Shown: positions 21,306 through 33,492, numbered from the stretch's first letter. The stretch: DNA of 64,000 nucleotides from Halocaridina rubra (GCA_037179515.1 JAXCGZ010016997.1:1-64000); one strand, 5' to 3'. Notes: generated by a model not told the origin, from the sequence alone. A program made the numbers and translations.

Positions 21306-24300
21306 AATGATGACGGCGAACATATTGCTCATCTTCTGGATGAATTCCCCAACATCAATCTTATAAACAGTGGGGTTCCAACACATGTACGAGGAGGAAG
21401 ACTAGACCTGTCCTTCATAACCTCCCCCCTCTCTCCCCACACTGACTGGAGCATTCATCCTCACCTCATGAGTGATCACTATGCCACTCAGACAGGCATC
21501 CAACTGCCTAAACTTCCACCTATTCCACCTCCTCCTCCCAAGTGGAATCAAAACTTGGCAAACTGGACAAAATTTCAGCAATCATTAACACAGTGGCATG
21601 CAAATTACACTGCACCCGAAGACATCAACATACTAGCACAAGATTTCATCTCCGCCTTCCACAAAGCAGCCGATGATGCCATACCAAAACACAAACCACC
21701 AAAAAGGGAATATAAAGATGCATGGTACTACTGTCAAGAAGTGAAAGAGGCCAACCAAAGATTAAATAGGGTCAGGAAGCTATATAGGAAAAGACCCACA
21801 GATGCTAACAGAGCAGTGCTTCGGGAAGTGGTCACAGACACCCACAAGACTGTCTCAAAAATCCGGACTGACAAATGGCTTGAATGGTGTGCCAACCTAA
21901 ACCAGCACACCAACCTCACAGAGCTATGGCAAATGCTCAGGAGAGTGTCCGGAAAAAAATCAACCAAAATACCCACGCATCCAAAACCAATGGAGGAAGC
22001 AGAAAGACTTGCAGACACGTTTTCCAGCCGCTCAGCAACCCAACAACTTCCACCAAGCACAATTAGAATCCAAAATGACCTAAGGCTACAAAGATGGGAC
22101 ATCATAAATCATGCCTGCGATCAAGAAGATGAGACAGATGCACCATTCACCTCTCAAGAACTCAGAAACACCAAACATAGAGGGAAAGACACAGCCCCTG
22201 GTGCAGACGGCATCACCTACTCAATGATCAACAACATGGGCACTGCAGGTGAAGCCGCCTACCTCCATCTGACAAACAGCACTTACTTATTAAGGGTGTG
22301 GCCAAAAATCTGGAGTCAACAGGATATTCAGCCTATCCCAAAACCCAAAGACTCAACGAATCCACGACCCATATCGCTACTAAGCTGTTTAGAAAAAACA
22401 GCAGAAAAAATGGTGCTCAAAAGATTAAAATTCAAAATAGGCCCCTTACACCCTCACTTGTATGCCTACAGAGATAATGTAGGCACCACACAGTGTATTA
22501 TGGATGTCCTCAGCTGCATTAACAACAAGGCCGCAGTTGTAGTCTTCTTAGATCTTGAGAAGGCTTTTGAACTGGCTAATCCTGCAGCCATACTGAGCTC
22601 CCTAGCAAAAAAGGGAGTTAAGGGACATCTACTAAGTTGGGTCTCAAACCATGTCAGAAACAGAGAGGCTAGAGTAAAATTCCAAAGGCATCTATCAACT
22701 TACAAGAAATTAGAAAATGGTACCCCACAAGGAGGCATCCTCAGTCCACTGCTTTTCAATGTACTGATGGAGAACTTCCTTCAACTTCAACTACCCCAAG
22801 GAGTAGACATCTTCATCTATGCTGACGATGTAGTCTTCATCAGCAGAGGAGGCAATAGATTAGCCAGCGCTCAAGAAGCAGTAGACCTATTCCATCAGAA
22901 AAGCAAGGAGCTGGGGCTCAAAATCAACAGAAACAAAACAAAAGCTATGGCCGTAAAAACTCCAGTACCACTAGCCCCGATCACCCTAGCCAATGGAAAC
23001 ATAGAGTGGGTGGATACATTCATGTATCTAGGAGTTTACATAGACAGGCATCTCACCTTCAAACCTCAGATCACATATCTCAGAGAAAGAGCTCACAGCA
23101 GACTAACCCCTATGAGATATATGACATCTCTCCAAGAAGGAGCAGGTATTCAGGTCCTAAGGAAATTTTATACAGCCACCATTAGATCCCTGATTACCTA
23201 CAGCGCCCCAACCCTAGCCAACCTCAATGCACAACAAATCTCCACCATTGAAGTGATCCAGAACAACGCCATGCGTTACATGCTGGGGGCTCCTATGTGG
23301 ACCAGGATATGCAACCTACAAATGGAAACAAATCTACCTCCCTTATATAGCTGAATAAACGTTTCCAACACCAACTCCATAACAAAGGCTCTGCTATCCG
23401 AAAGGAAATCCCACACGCAAACAAGGCTGAAAGATGCCCTAAACAAACATCCTGACCTCCCTATCCCAAACAGCTATGCCGGCCACCTTCTGAAAAGTAT
23501 TCACAAATGCAACATGGCATCTGAACTGGCAAGAATAAACTTAGACAAGCCCTACACCAACTACAAGCCGCTAGTCCCATGGAGAGCACACCCTGCAAAA
23601 TTCAACACCACTAGTCTTCCTGATAGTAAGAAAGCCTGTTCAAAGATACAACTGCATGAAGCAGCTCTAGCTGCCATCGCTGAAACCAACCAAGCAGAAG
23701 GCGTCTCCTATTACACAGATGGTACTGTCAATGCTGGTATCCCTGCAACTGGAGCGGCAGTCTACTCGGAGATTTTTACAGCCTCCTGGAGACTTTCAGA
23801 CTCCTGCTCCACTCTGCAAACTGAGTTATTTGCCATCAAAATGGCTCTGCACAACTCAATTGAAAAAGGACAAGGACCTGTTACGATACACACCGACTCA
23901 CTCTCCTCTGTCCAAGCACTACAGCAGCAGAAGTTCAAAGAAAACATCAACCTAATCAGCACGGTCCAAACACTGCTAGTGCAACATCAAGAACAAAGAA
24001 GACCGGTAACCATCAACTGGATACCCAGCCATATCAACATCCCTGGAAATGACAAGGCCGATCAACTTGCCAAGGATGCCGTCTTATGCCACAGCATACA
24101 GCAATCTATACAACCCAGTCTTCAACAATACAAATCAAAAACCAAGCAGGCACTACAGAGATCAAAGCAGGAAAACCACAACTACTGGGTCAACAAAAGC
24201 TCCTACTCTGCCACGTGGTACAGGGAAGCAACAAAGCTTGAGCCCTCACCGGTATCCAAATACACCCCAAGGAGTCTGGCTGTCATGATAGCTAGACTCA

Positions 24301-24554
24301 GGCTAGGCTACAAATGCTGCTGGGAAATCATTGAGAACCCCAGAAAAGAGTGTGCACACTGTCAAAAGATAACTGATAAGGCCCTGCTGCATTATCTTTT
24401 AGAATGTCCAAAGACAAACAGCTTAAAGAACGGATTAAACATGGAACCACAACACCCCAATGCGACAGTTCATGCAGCCAAAATTGTTAAGGAAATACTT
24501 GACAACATAGACACACATCTCACCACCTTGGAAACTTTCGAACCACCAAGGTGA
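21306..24554 (+). pseudogene. I-like LINE ORF2: EN remnant, RT, RNase H, one TGA
   Basis: One frame runs from 21306 to 24554, interrupted only by TGA at 23352-23354. The N-terminal 60 residues are the end of the endonuclease (GVPTHVRGGRLDLSFITS, LMSDHYATQT with the catalytic Asp-His). RT follows: HRGKDTAPGADGITYSM, PRPISLLSCLEKTAEK, motif A VVFLDLEKAFE, GTPQGGILSPLLFNVL, and YADDVVF (Asp at 22824 and 22827), all intact. Past the TGA come RNase H landmarks SYYTDGTV, LQTELFAI, HTDSLSSVQA and GNDKADQLAK (D, E, D, D), then a CCHC-like CAHC...H...C tail. Upstream in-frame residues at 21198-21305 derive from the minisatellite, not from the element. The TGA probably replaced a Trp codon. Confidence 0.9.
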
Positions 24555-24662
24555 TAAAACAAACCAAGAGGTATAACCTCTAACCTACGGGCCGTTCTTT
24601 GAACAAGGGCCCGTGCCAAAACAAGGTTGGCTTTAACCTCAAACAACAACAACAACAACAAC
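21306..24662 (+). mobile_element. I-like LINE (EN-RT-RNase H), 5'-truncated
   Basis: A non-LTR element bounded by GTCAATAT at 21298-21305 and 24663-24670, a clear 8-bp target duplication. It starts inside the endonuclease domain and ends in a (CAA)n tail (24641-24662). It encodes RT followed by a cellular-type RNase H, a combination found in the I superfamily and relatives. Across about 3.25 kb of coding sequence the only lesion is one in-frame TGA (23352-23354), so insertion is recent. Removing the element and one duplication restores the minisatellite unit. Confidence 0.88.
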
Positions 24663-24670
24663 GTCAATAT

Positions 24671-24950
24671 TTCACAGAATCTGAATTCTAGATCAAAACT
24701 TAGCACGAGGGTCTGCTCCTCTCTTTTTTATCTATTACTTTATTTAATTTTCTTGCTTTTCCCTTCAATTCCCTTATATACTTAATCCCCTCCCCTTTTT
24801 CCCCTCCTATCCTATCCCATCCTAAAAAATATTTCACATAATTATCTAAATGTATTATATATAAAAATCTCACATAAATATCTAATTGTATTTCATATAA
24901 AAAATCTCACATAATTATCTAGACGTATTATATCTAAACATTTCCCTGTG
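24671..24950. repeat. AT-rich minisatellite, right part
   Basis: The unit interrupted by the LINE resumes at 24671 (TTCACAGAATCTG). After about 150 bp of unrelated C- and T-rich sequence, further 36-37-bp units lie at about 24828-24935. Confidence 0.7.
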
Positions 24951-26450
24951 CTCTCTAATACTTACTAAAGTTTCGTGAAAAAAGGATTTCATTGTCAAGG
25001 GTACAATCAATATATATAGAACGTGTGATTTCTGAAAAAGACAAACAAAAGAAAAATATGTTTTCACAACAAGCATAATACTTAAAGAATAAAAAAAAAA
25101 AAATCAAAATCAAGTATTCACAGTTACAATATATAGCTACTAATGGGCGACAAAATGACTATTAATTATTTCAGTAAAGAGAAGTTAAACATTTATATCT
25201 AAAAAACAACTATTCAATAATTCACTTCAATAGTACATAGAAAATAATAAAAAATGGCTATAATACCCAATTTATATAAAATACAGTTTGTAAGCGACAA
25301 ATATCTAAAAATATTCATCAATTAAAGAACGATTATCATAGCACTAAATCAAAATACAAACACTGTTTATGAATGACAATTATCTGAAACAATGACACTT
25401 ACTATATTAAACTTAGGGTAAATAGTTTCCCTTATATCTATATACTACTTCTAGAGGAGGCATTGAGGCTCTCTTAAGTAAAATCTTATAATCTTAAAAA
25501 AAAAGAAAAAAAGAAACAGAGCTCAGGTTTGGTAGCTGAAAAAGAAGTTATTATCCTTTGGGACATATCTCTCTTTCATTTTTTTTTTATTAGGGATTTT
25601 TCATCTCCCTATTTCATTCCCACATTCCCCTTGTCCCCATATGGAGTCCCTCTATTTGAGGTATTGCTAGGTATTGGGCCGTCCCCACACCTTTTTCCGT
25701 CATCCCCTCACTTCTACGCTGCGAGACAGGTCCGGGTTGTAACCATGAACCGTGAATACGCTTCTGGAGAACGGCCGGACAACAGGAGGGCGCTGATATA
25801 TCTGCCATGAGCCTCTTCCGCCTGCATTTTACGAATCTCGAGGCGGTCCTATGACCATTTTTCCTCTCACGAAACTTATCATCCAGAGGTGGATCTCCCT
25901 CTCAAACTCAAATTCTGCAATTAGAATAGCCTGGAATAGATTCTAGGGCCGGAAAATAGGGCCTAATGTCACTATTACAAATGCAGGAAAGAATAGATAT
26001 CACCTCTGGGTATAAACAATTGCCATATGTAAGCACTCAAAGGGCATACTGCACCTCCCCTGCATCTGTAGGCTCTTGCAATCTCTCCAGTGAGTGAAAG
26101 GGACTGGATGTGAAAAAAATTTGAAATTGCAGGTCAGGGCTGCCTGGAAATAGGGTGGTAGTTGTAAGTATGTGTCTACACCATTAGATCATTATTCCAA
26201 GATTCTTAGGACGTAGCTGAGTAACTGATAGATAATCTCTACATAACATTAGTATGCTATAGATATCAAAAAGAGAAGTTATGAAACGCTGAGAACAGCC
26301 ATTAAAGAAATACTCTTATTAACAGTGACTACAGTAACACAAGGGCATGAATTAAAAAAAAATGTTAATAATTTGGTTACTACTGATAGTACTAGGGAAC
26401 TAATAATTAGCAAGAAGAGCCATGGAGTGCTAACAGCAACAACAGCCAAC

Positions 26451-26451
<1 letters not shown>

Positions 26452-26518
<67 letters not shown>

Positions 26519-26519
26519 T
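26452..26519. repeat. (AAT)n microsatellite
   Basis: About 68 bp of AAT repeats. Confidence 0.96.
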
Positions 26520-26957
26520 CCTAAATTAGGAATAAGAGTGAGTATACAAGTGATACTGGCATATTGAGGCAAGAACAAAGTTCTGTACTTATATTTCATA
26601 ATAATGTTCATTTTAAATAAATTTCTTTTGGTCGGTTTCTTTTACTATTCCGAATTCCTGCTGTCATAATATATATAGTAGCATAGTCACCAACCTTCTT
26701 GTTGCTCAATTTGTCAGCAGGAGCTCATATATTTTCCAAGACAGTTGCAGTATGTGGAAGACAAATTTTCTGTTACTATTCAATTCAAATTTTGTCATAT
26801 CAGTTCAGTATTAACATGCAAAAACTCATCAAAAATAATAAAGCTAGGTCGCATTTATCATCTAGCAATTTGCAAAATAATTAAAAAGAAATCAACAATC
26901 AAAGTACTCTGTTAACATACAGAAACAACATCCTTCAGTACGGAAGGGACAAAAGAC

Positions 26958-27070
<113 letters not shown>

Positions 27071-27667
27071 TGAGCTAACTTAATTTCTTCAAAAAGAAAA
27101 TGTATATTGTCGCTGTAGGGACGTTTTTTTGTGATCTGCCCTTTATGACTTGCCTTCCTGCCTAACTATACAAGGGAAAAAAACAATAACTACACGAAAT
27201 TTTGTTTTCTAGCATCTAAAAAAATAAAAACAAAATAATTTAGAATACAAATAAATAGGCAACGAAGCATAAATCCATTTTTTTTTCATAAATCGGAGGG
27301 TCGAGTCGAAGCACACACTCTCTATAAGTCAAACATACCTTTGATGGAATTTAAGCAAAATACTGCAAATATATCTAATAATTACAGTTAATAAAATATG
27401 AAACTCCTGTAAGCTTAACAAGTATTGTAAATTAAAAAATTATTTGACAACTAAAGCTGATATTTCGAGAGAATTTATTTTTATTCATTTATATCTACTA
27501 CAATTAACAAACATAACGATTATTCTTTCTTAACAAAAGATATAAAAGGACTTAAGTATCATTATTTTAATTTTATGCACAAAATATATGCTCTGAGAAT
27601 CACAATTATCTTAATTAGCACAATAGTAATTATAAATTTCACGACAATGACAATAATTAACAATTCG

Positions 27668-29344
27668 TTCTGATGGTTCTATAGCTTGCTCTCCCACTGA
27701 CAAAGCCACTCTCTTTGGCTCTCATTTTTCTGCCAACTCTTCTATAAACGATTCCAGCACACCTGCTCCTCAGTCTTTTCCCCTCTCTAACCCTCTGCCC
27801 TCCCTTATCCTTTCTTCACGCAAAGATCATAAGCTTCTTCGCTCGCTAAAGACGAACAAGGCATATGGTCCCCATGGTATCCCTGCAAGGTTCCATAAGG
27901 AGTTTGCAGATGAACTGGCTCCCGTGCTTTGCCGTCTTTTTCACCTCATTCTGTCAACCAGTATCTATCCTTCATCTTGGAAGCATGCTCTAGTTCAACC
28001 TGTTCCTAAGAAGGGTGACCGCTCTATTCCTTCTAACTACCGACCTATTGCCCTAACCTCCTCTATTGCTAAAGCTTTCGAAACTTTGCTCAATGCTCAC
28101 TTCTTGAAACGCCTTGAGTCTAACTCACTTATCTCCGATCACCAGTACGGCTTCCGCAAGGCACGGTCCACTGGTGATCTCCTGTCTTATCTTAATCATG
28201 TATGGTCATCTTCTCTGAGGAACTATGGGGAATCCTTTGTCGTCGCCCTTGATATCTCTAAGGCTTTTGACAGAGTCTGGCACAAGGCTCTGTTGGCCAA
28301 ACTCCCTGCCTATGGCTTTACCCCTTCTTTCTGTTCTCTGATTTCCAGTTTTCTTACTGACCGTTCTATATATGTAGTTGTCGATGGCGCGACATCTACC
28401 CTTTTTCTGTTACCAGTGGTGTTCCACAGGGCTCTGTTCTTTCACCTACTCTCTTCCTTCTCTTCATCAATGATCTTCTACGAACCCCATCTTCCTCTCT
28501 TCTTCATGCCTTTGATGATGATTCTACCCTTCACTTTTCCTCTGCCTTTTCTTCACAACCTTCATCTGTTACTCGTAATCAATCTCGTATCACTCTTTCG
28601 TCTACTCTTAACTCCGATTTGCAGAGAGTATCTGAGTGGGGCACTCAGAATTTAGTTAAATTCAGTTCCTCCAAGAAACAGTTTCTGGCTATCTCTTTAT
28701 CTTTTTTTCCTCCTGATAACCCTATTGTCTTCGAAACTAATGAAATTTATCCTCTTAACTCTGCCAACATACTAGGAATCCATATAGCCTCTAACTTGTC
28801 TTGGAGGAATCACATAATCCAAATTTCTAAATCTTCATCCAAAAAATTGGGGGATTTGTTTCGTTTTTGTCATTACTTTTCCTCTTTGCAGTTACTTAAA
28901 ATTTACAAAGGTCTTATCCGTCCCTGCTTAGAATACTGCTCACACATCTGGGGTGCTTCTTCCTTTACTTATCTTCTTGATAGGGTTGAATCTAAGGCAG
29001 TCAGACTCATTAATGATCCTTCTCTTACTTCTAACCTGAATTCTCTCTCTCTTCGCTGTAAGGTATCTTCCCTTTCGCTTTTCTATCGTTACTACTTCCA
29101 TCGCTGCTCTGATAAGTTGGCGAGTTGCATCCCTCCTCCATTGCCGAGGCCGCGTAACACTCGCCAAGTGGCCTCATCTCACAGGTACTGTGTGGAGATT
29201 TGTAGCTCGCAGATTGGTCAGTGCAATGATTGCTTCTTCCCATCTACCTCCAGACTCTGGAACTCTCTTCCTCCTTCTGTCTTTCCTAATTCTTATAACC
29301 TATCATCCTTCAAAAAGCCAATCTATCGTCATCTCAGAGCCTAA
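27668..29344 (+). pseudogene. Jockey-like LINE RT, one frameshift, FDDD box
   Basis: The first frame (to about 28400) shows TNKAYGPHGIPARF, SSWKHALVQPVPKKGD, NYRPIALTSSIAKAFE, YGFRKARSTGDLL and motif A ALDISKAFDRVWHK. A one-base indel near 28400 shifts the frame. From 28403 to 29344 the frame is open and shows TSGVPQGSVLSPTLF, the catalytic box AFDDDSTLHF (the usual FADD with Ala to Asp), VSEWGTQNLVKFS, LRPCLEYCSHIWG-like IRPCLEYCSHIWG, and SRLWNSLPPSVFP at the C-terminus. The Asp pair is retained, but the extra acidic residue next to it is unusual. Only two lesions are visible, so this copy is younger than the minus-strand one. Confidence 0.85.
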
Positions 29345-29470
29345 TCCTCCATATATCTGGGTCCTCTGTACTTTGACTGTTTTTTTCTGTCTGTTGTTTT
29401 CCTTCGTGTGACATTACCTCATCTCTGCCTTGCCCTTAACCTGTCCCGGTGTCACACTCTTAAAAAAAAA
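27668..29470 (+). mobile_element. Jockey-like LINE copy 1 (5'-truncated)
   Basis: Starts in the linker between endonuclease and RT (SDGSIACSPTDKATLF near 27668) and ends with CCCGGTGTCACACTCTT and a run of nine A (29461-29469). The RT and C-terminal domains closely match the copy at 52690-55850. One frameshift near 28400 and a changed catalytic box show that it is inactive. The Jockey-like label rests on the RT flavour and poly(A) tail, and the clade is not certain. Confidence 0.8.
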
Positions 29471-30137
29471 GATAATAATTATCCTCAGATAAACTTGTCA
29501 AAATCGTTAATATCTTTATCTCTTCAAAATATTACGATTATCATATGAAGGCGCTATCCACTCCTCAACATAAACAAATATATAAAAAATGTGTATCTGA
29601 AAAAATATAGAAAACATTTGTCTGCGCATGCAGTAATAAAATAAAAAAAAAATTTCATCTGCAACATTAAAGAATGAACTCTGCTTAAGTTTCATAATCT
29701 CTTAAGGAATCGTACATAAAATGACATATATATTTTTCAATGAACTCAAGGTTTTTTTTTCCCGAGTGACTACTCAACAGCATACCTCAGCAGACAGGGG
29801 GGAGGTTATAAATTTTTTTTCATTTTACATCTACTTACGATCGGTTAGGTATTTAATTACCCACATTTTCACTCTTTTTCTTTTCCTACCCAAAATGAGA
29901 ATCGATAGTTGTCTTCTGGACTTCAGCTGGCTAGCTTTTGTGGGGAAATTTGCGTGTGTGCGCTGGTTCCTCCCCTGTCTCTTCGGTTTCTGGATCGACC
30001 TTGTCTCTTCCATATACAGGAAACGGCTGTGCGACACTCTTGCTATTGTTTCTTGTGAGATCACACTCCTTTTTTTTATGACTAAGCTGAAATAATTGTG
30101 GCAAACTTTATCATGTCTTAAATCTCTTAGTGTTATT
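29471..30137. other. AT-rich spacer
   Basis: AT-rich with T and A runs. A 124-codon open frame at 29721-30095 is hydrophobic and has no recognisable motif. I treat it as chance. Confidence 0.5.
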
Positions 30138-30428
30138 TTATCTATTTAGAGTATTTTTTCGAACAATTAATGTAAGTACTTCAGTTAGATAAGAAAAATA
30201 ATTCATAAATTCGCGTCCCTTATCTATTAATATCACTCTTGGGATTTCAAAAATTGAAAAATTATCATACTGGCTGAGTAGGGAACAAAAAACATAAAAT
30301 AAAAACTGCACCTTGGCCATATCTGGGCGGTGGAACTTTACTACTTTGACTTTTGAAGCATTTACATAAACATATCCCTTAATAGATATTGCAACGTCTA
30401 CATCATCTCCCATTAAAACTATGTGCAT
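30138..30428 (-). pseudogene. Possible LTR-element integrase fragment
   Basis: A 96-codon minus-strand frame contains IPRVILIDKGREFMN, which resembles the second-Asp block of Gypsy-type integrases (P-x-x-I-x-S-D-x-G-x-E-F). A VKVVKFHRPDMAKVQ stretch upstream could be the preceding strand. The rest does not match well and no other triad residues are recognisable. It may be debris of the LTR element whose 5' LTR is at 32166-32805, or of the LTR-like block at 30478-30792. The evidence is weak. Confidence 0.3.
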
Positions 30429-30477
30429 ACCAACAAATACGTCTTCTTCATTTGCATATTACTTGCAATAAGAAACT

Positions 30478-30792
30478 TGTGACGAAGGGGAAGGGCCCCC
30501 CATGATACCCCCGGTCAGTCATGCCCATTCTCTCTCTCACTCGCCACTCTCAAAAATCGCACTCTCTTTCTTTCTGTATAACTCCCCTTCCCGTCACTCT
30601 GAAGGAGTGTGTGGTGTGAACTCGCGATTGGCCCAGGTGGTCGCATGACTATGTCAACGGTCCTAGGTCCCCTCTATACTCCCCATCTACAGTATGGTAG
30701 GGTGACATCCTAACCTCCCTATCAGGGCATGTTTTACTCTATTCTCTTTCCCTGCCTGCATAACATCTTAACTAACAAAGAAACTCGTTACA
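30478..30792 (-). repeat. LTR-like block, 315 bp
   Basis: On the minus strand it reads TGTAACGAG...CTTCGTCACA, inverted tips typical of Gypsy LTRs, in a GC-richer block within AT-rich DNA. AGAAACT occurs just before the left tip (30471-30477) and also just inside the right one, so it is not a proper target duplication. A solo LTR is possible. No second copy lies in the window. Confidence 0.35.
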
Positions 30793-31585
30793 TCGAACGG
30801 TAATAATCTTAATAACATCAAAAAAGTCTCTGATTCTTCAGAGGATATGACATACACATATTTTAATAGTAAATAATCAGTACAATTAATATTACTTCAT
30901 AATGAAGTTGAGAGATCGATCGGTCATTTCCGCATTCCACTCTTGGAGAATATCACACGTGATAAAATGAAAAACTTTAAAAACGGATTCAAGTTTGATT
31001 CTCAATATAATTTTTACAAGCCTTTCGGAGTATAGAAAAACTCTACAACTTATATTTTATTCTTAAACACTGTCACTCCCGCAAACGACACTCAGTAAGA
31101 TTACTCTACTTCTGCTTAAAAAATTACATAAAAATGATTTTACATGTATATTATTTTTTCTCAAATAAAAGCAATACCTTCGCCTGTTTAATACTTAACC
31201 TAGGTAATAAAACAAAAACTGAACACCTTTCAAATGCACTTACTTGTTATATTGTTCTAATTATGACAAAAATTAAGTTTAGTACTGCTTATAGCTATTA
31301 GTACAAATTAGCTAGTTTAGTAATGGGTACAGAAATTCTACTTCTATTAATTTACTAAAGCCATGCCCACTTTTATATGCAGGGTGGCTGAGTCCAAGCA
31401 TGTCTACAAAGTAAAATGGCGGAGTCCTCCTACCTCAATTTCCTTAAATAATAGTCCTATTACTCACTGGATAAAAATCACAAGTACTTAGCAATTTTGG
31501 AATGCTGCTTGAAGAACGTCACGGCCACTGGTGCTGAGGGAGGGGGTTTTCCTTTCTTCTGGGCTCGTTGGTTTTCTCGCTGATG
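30793..31585. other. AT-rich spacer
   Basis: Translating the minus strand between the gag-like ORF and the LTR-like block gives only short frames with many stops. Nothing was recognised. Confidence 0.5.
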
Positions 31586-32092
31586 TCATCCATACCTCTC
31601 GTAATATCTCTGATTCAACATCTCAGTAGGAGTATTGTTCCTTAAAGCAACATTCACAGTGCTCCGCAAAGGAAAATACGAGAATCGCGCTGAAATTCTT
31701 TCCCAAGTTGACCACTTGGCTCTCCAGTTGATGTTTCTCAGCCTTCGTGAACGAAATTTCAGCAACTTTCCCTCAGTATCAAAATGTAAGGGATGAGTCT
31801 TACTGCTGGGCACCTTTCCGATATGGGGATGGGGATGAGGTGGGTAATATATGATTTGTGCTTCCTCTAACAGATGAGAGTCGTCGGAGTTTGAGGCGTC
31901 GCTCTCGATGTCTGTTTCATCGTCAGCGCCGTTGGTGTTGCCATTGTCCACACTACCTGTCCTCAAGGGTGCGGCCTCACCGCTTGCTTTTAGGCGTCTT
32001 AAAGCTTCTTCTAACTAGAGGATTCGACAAATTTTTTCTACCGCCGACATTGCTTCCAGAGAAGCGTTAAAATCTGTTTCTTGCATTTTTTC
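31586..32092 (-). pseudogene. Gag-like ORF next to 5' LTR, one TAG
   Basis: Reading leftward from about 32087, an ATG opens MQETDFNASLEAMSAVEKIC, then an in-frame TAG (about 32015), then 140 further codons to a stop at 31586. The protein has an acidic middle (ADDETDIESDASNSDDSH) and a basic C-terminal part (LLKFRSRRLRNINWRAKW). It has no zinc knuckle and I do not recognise the family. The case for gag is position: the frame starts about 75 bp after a 5' LTR end and a tRNA-like primer-binding site. No protease or RT follows, so the element is a remnant. Confidence 0.45.
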
Positions 32093-32153
32093 ACGGCACA
32101 CTGGCATATAACTTCTTGTCTCTTCACGGTAATTTAGGTGTGGTATTGTACTA

Positions 32154-32164
32154 GGCTGCCACCA
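32154..32164 (-). promoter_or_regulatory. Candidate primer-binding site
   Basis: One base after the LTR end (minus strand ...CGACA, T) comes TGGTGGCAGCC. Its complement ends GGCTGCCACCA, as a tRNA 3' end with CCA would. This supports minus orientation for the adjacent LTR and internal sequence to the left. Confidence 0.55.
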
Positions 32165-32165
32165 A

Positions 32166-32805
32166 TGTCGCATAGTTGTATATCTTAACAGGAATTGTAA
32201 TACTATGTTCCATCAGTGTCGTGTTAGATCTGCAACTATAGAGCTATAGCGCGCGAGGTGATAACAGTTAAACAGTGGTTACTTAACACTTAGTTTATAT
32301 AGTTATACACTTATTCTACACCTCAATGTTCCCCGCCCCCTTAGGGTAAAAATGCTTAGCTTATAGGTGCTCCCAAGTTTCTACTGTTCTCTCACTGCTG
32401 TTGGCTCTTTTTGTATTACAAAGATGGCAGGGCATGGTATGCTCCACGCCTCCAACAATAGGTTCCAGAAAAAAGTGTTACAACCTATAGCTTGATGGGA
32501 GTGGCTAAGGAATGCCAATTGGGTACAAGGTGTGCCTATATGTATATTTTCAAGTGTACATGTATGTATTGGTGGAGGCTCTCATGAGAACATCACAGAA
32601 ATGTGTGACATTTCTGATCTCCATCGATAAGGGACGCAGAGGTTTGAGAGGCCTATGGGTTGAACCATAGATCTTTGTCATCTCTCTGTAAACACACTCT
32701 ACCCAGAAAACCACACTGGAAATATCAAGTCACACCACTTGAGCATTCCTGACATTTCATGGGTAATATCATGTTACACTTCTTGGGTAGAATTACTTTA
32801 CGACA
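32166..32805 (-). repeat. LTR copy 3, probable 5' LTR
   Basis: A 640-bp copy of the LTR family also at 1-1263 (split), 567-1212 and 20243-20888, with tips TGTCG...CGACA. On the minus strand it is followed by a primer-binding site and a gag-like ORF, so it looks like the 5' LTR of a truncated element. No partner 3' LTR was found to the left. Confidence 0.6.
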
Positions 32806-32869
32806 CCACTACAAAGGAAATAAAAAATAAATATAACAATGGAAAAAATATGAGCTAAAAAGATGTAAC

Positions 32870-33128
32870 AAGAAGGTACATAAAGGCTACAAACACTTGT
32901 TTTTCAGCATGAGACAATACATGCTGGTGGTTAGAATGTTAGTAAAGTTGGAAATCTGATAAATCTAGAAAAATCAATCCAGCTATCAGATGATGTCAGA
33001 TAAGCCACTGATTATAACAGGGGACATAAAACAGAATCTACAGAAACTACACCCAAAAGCAAGAAAATCAAGTGACAAACGAAATTCCCAAGCATGGAAA
33101 TAATTGCAGACCCTTGTGTCTTTGAGGT
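32870..33128 (+). pseudogene. RT-element host fragment 1 (upstream of RT)
   Basis: Left piece of the decayed reverse-transcriptase element that continues at 35627 and 47575. Removing the BEL insertion (33129-35621, one GAGGT) joins this piece to 35627. The frame ITGDIKQNLQKLHPKARKSS (about 33015-33075) resembles the region that precedes RT in that family. There are several stops and the left end is uncertain. Confidence 0.4.
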
Positions 33129-33420
33129 TGTTAACTATTTTTTTTACTTAATTTATCGTTACAGTTATTATATTTTTGTATGGTTCATTTATTGGTAAAA
33201 TACAGTTATGTACGTATGAAGATTGAAGTGACCAATATGGTGCTCATTTTGCTAACCTTTCAGCAGCCTGTTTATTTGTTATGTCTCTATAAAAAATTGT
33301 TGTTTAAATATAGTTGAATAAATTGTTTTGTTTTTGAAAGGGCTCAGGCATCTCATTCTGCTTCTTTTATTTTTGGCCTTTATATATTTTGTTAGATGAT
33401 ATCAGTGCATACATTCAACA
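33129..33420 (+). repeat. BEL 5' LTR
   Basis: 292 bp, tips TGTT...AACA. Its last 122 bp match 35500-35621. Confidence 0.8.
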
Positions 33421-33425
33421 TTTAA

Positions 33426-33438
33426 TGGTGCCCAGACC
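33426..33438 (+). promoter_or_regulatory. BEL primer-binding site
   Basis: TGGTGCCCAGACC lies five bases after the 5' LTR. Its complement ends in GGGCACCA, as a tRNA 3' end would. Confidence 0.65.
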
Positions 33439-33492
33439 TGGGAATAGGTTGGACTATAGTATTATTTCAGAAAAAAGTTATTTGTCAAAATA

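Noticed and set aside
29721..30095. A host membrane-protein gene in the 124-codon hydrophobic frame
   Set aside because: Low-complexity, AT-rich and without family motifs or homologous frame elsewhere in the window.
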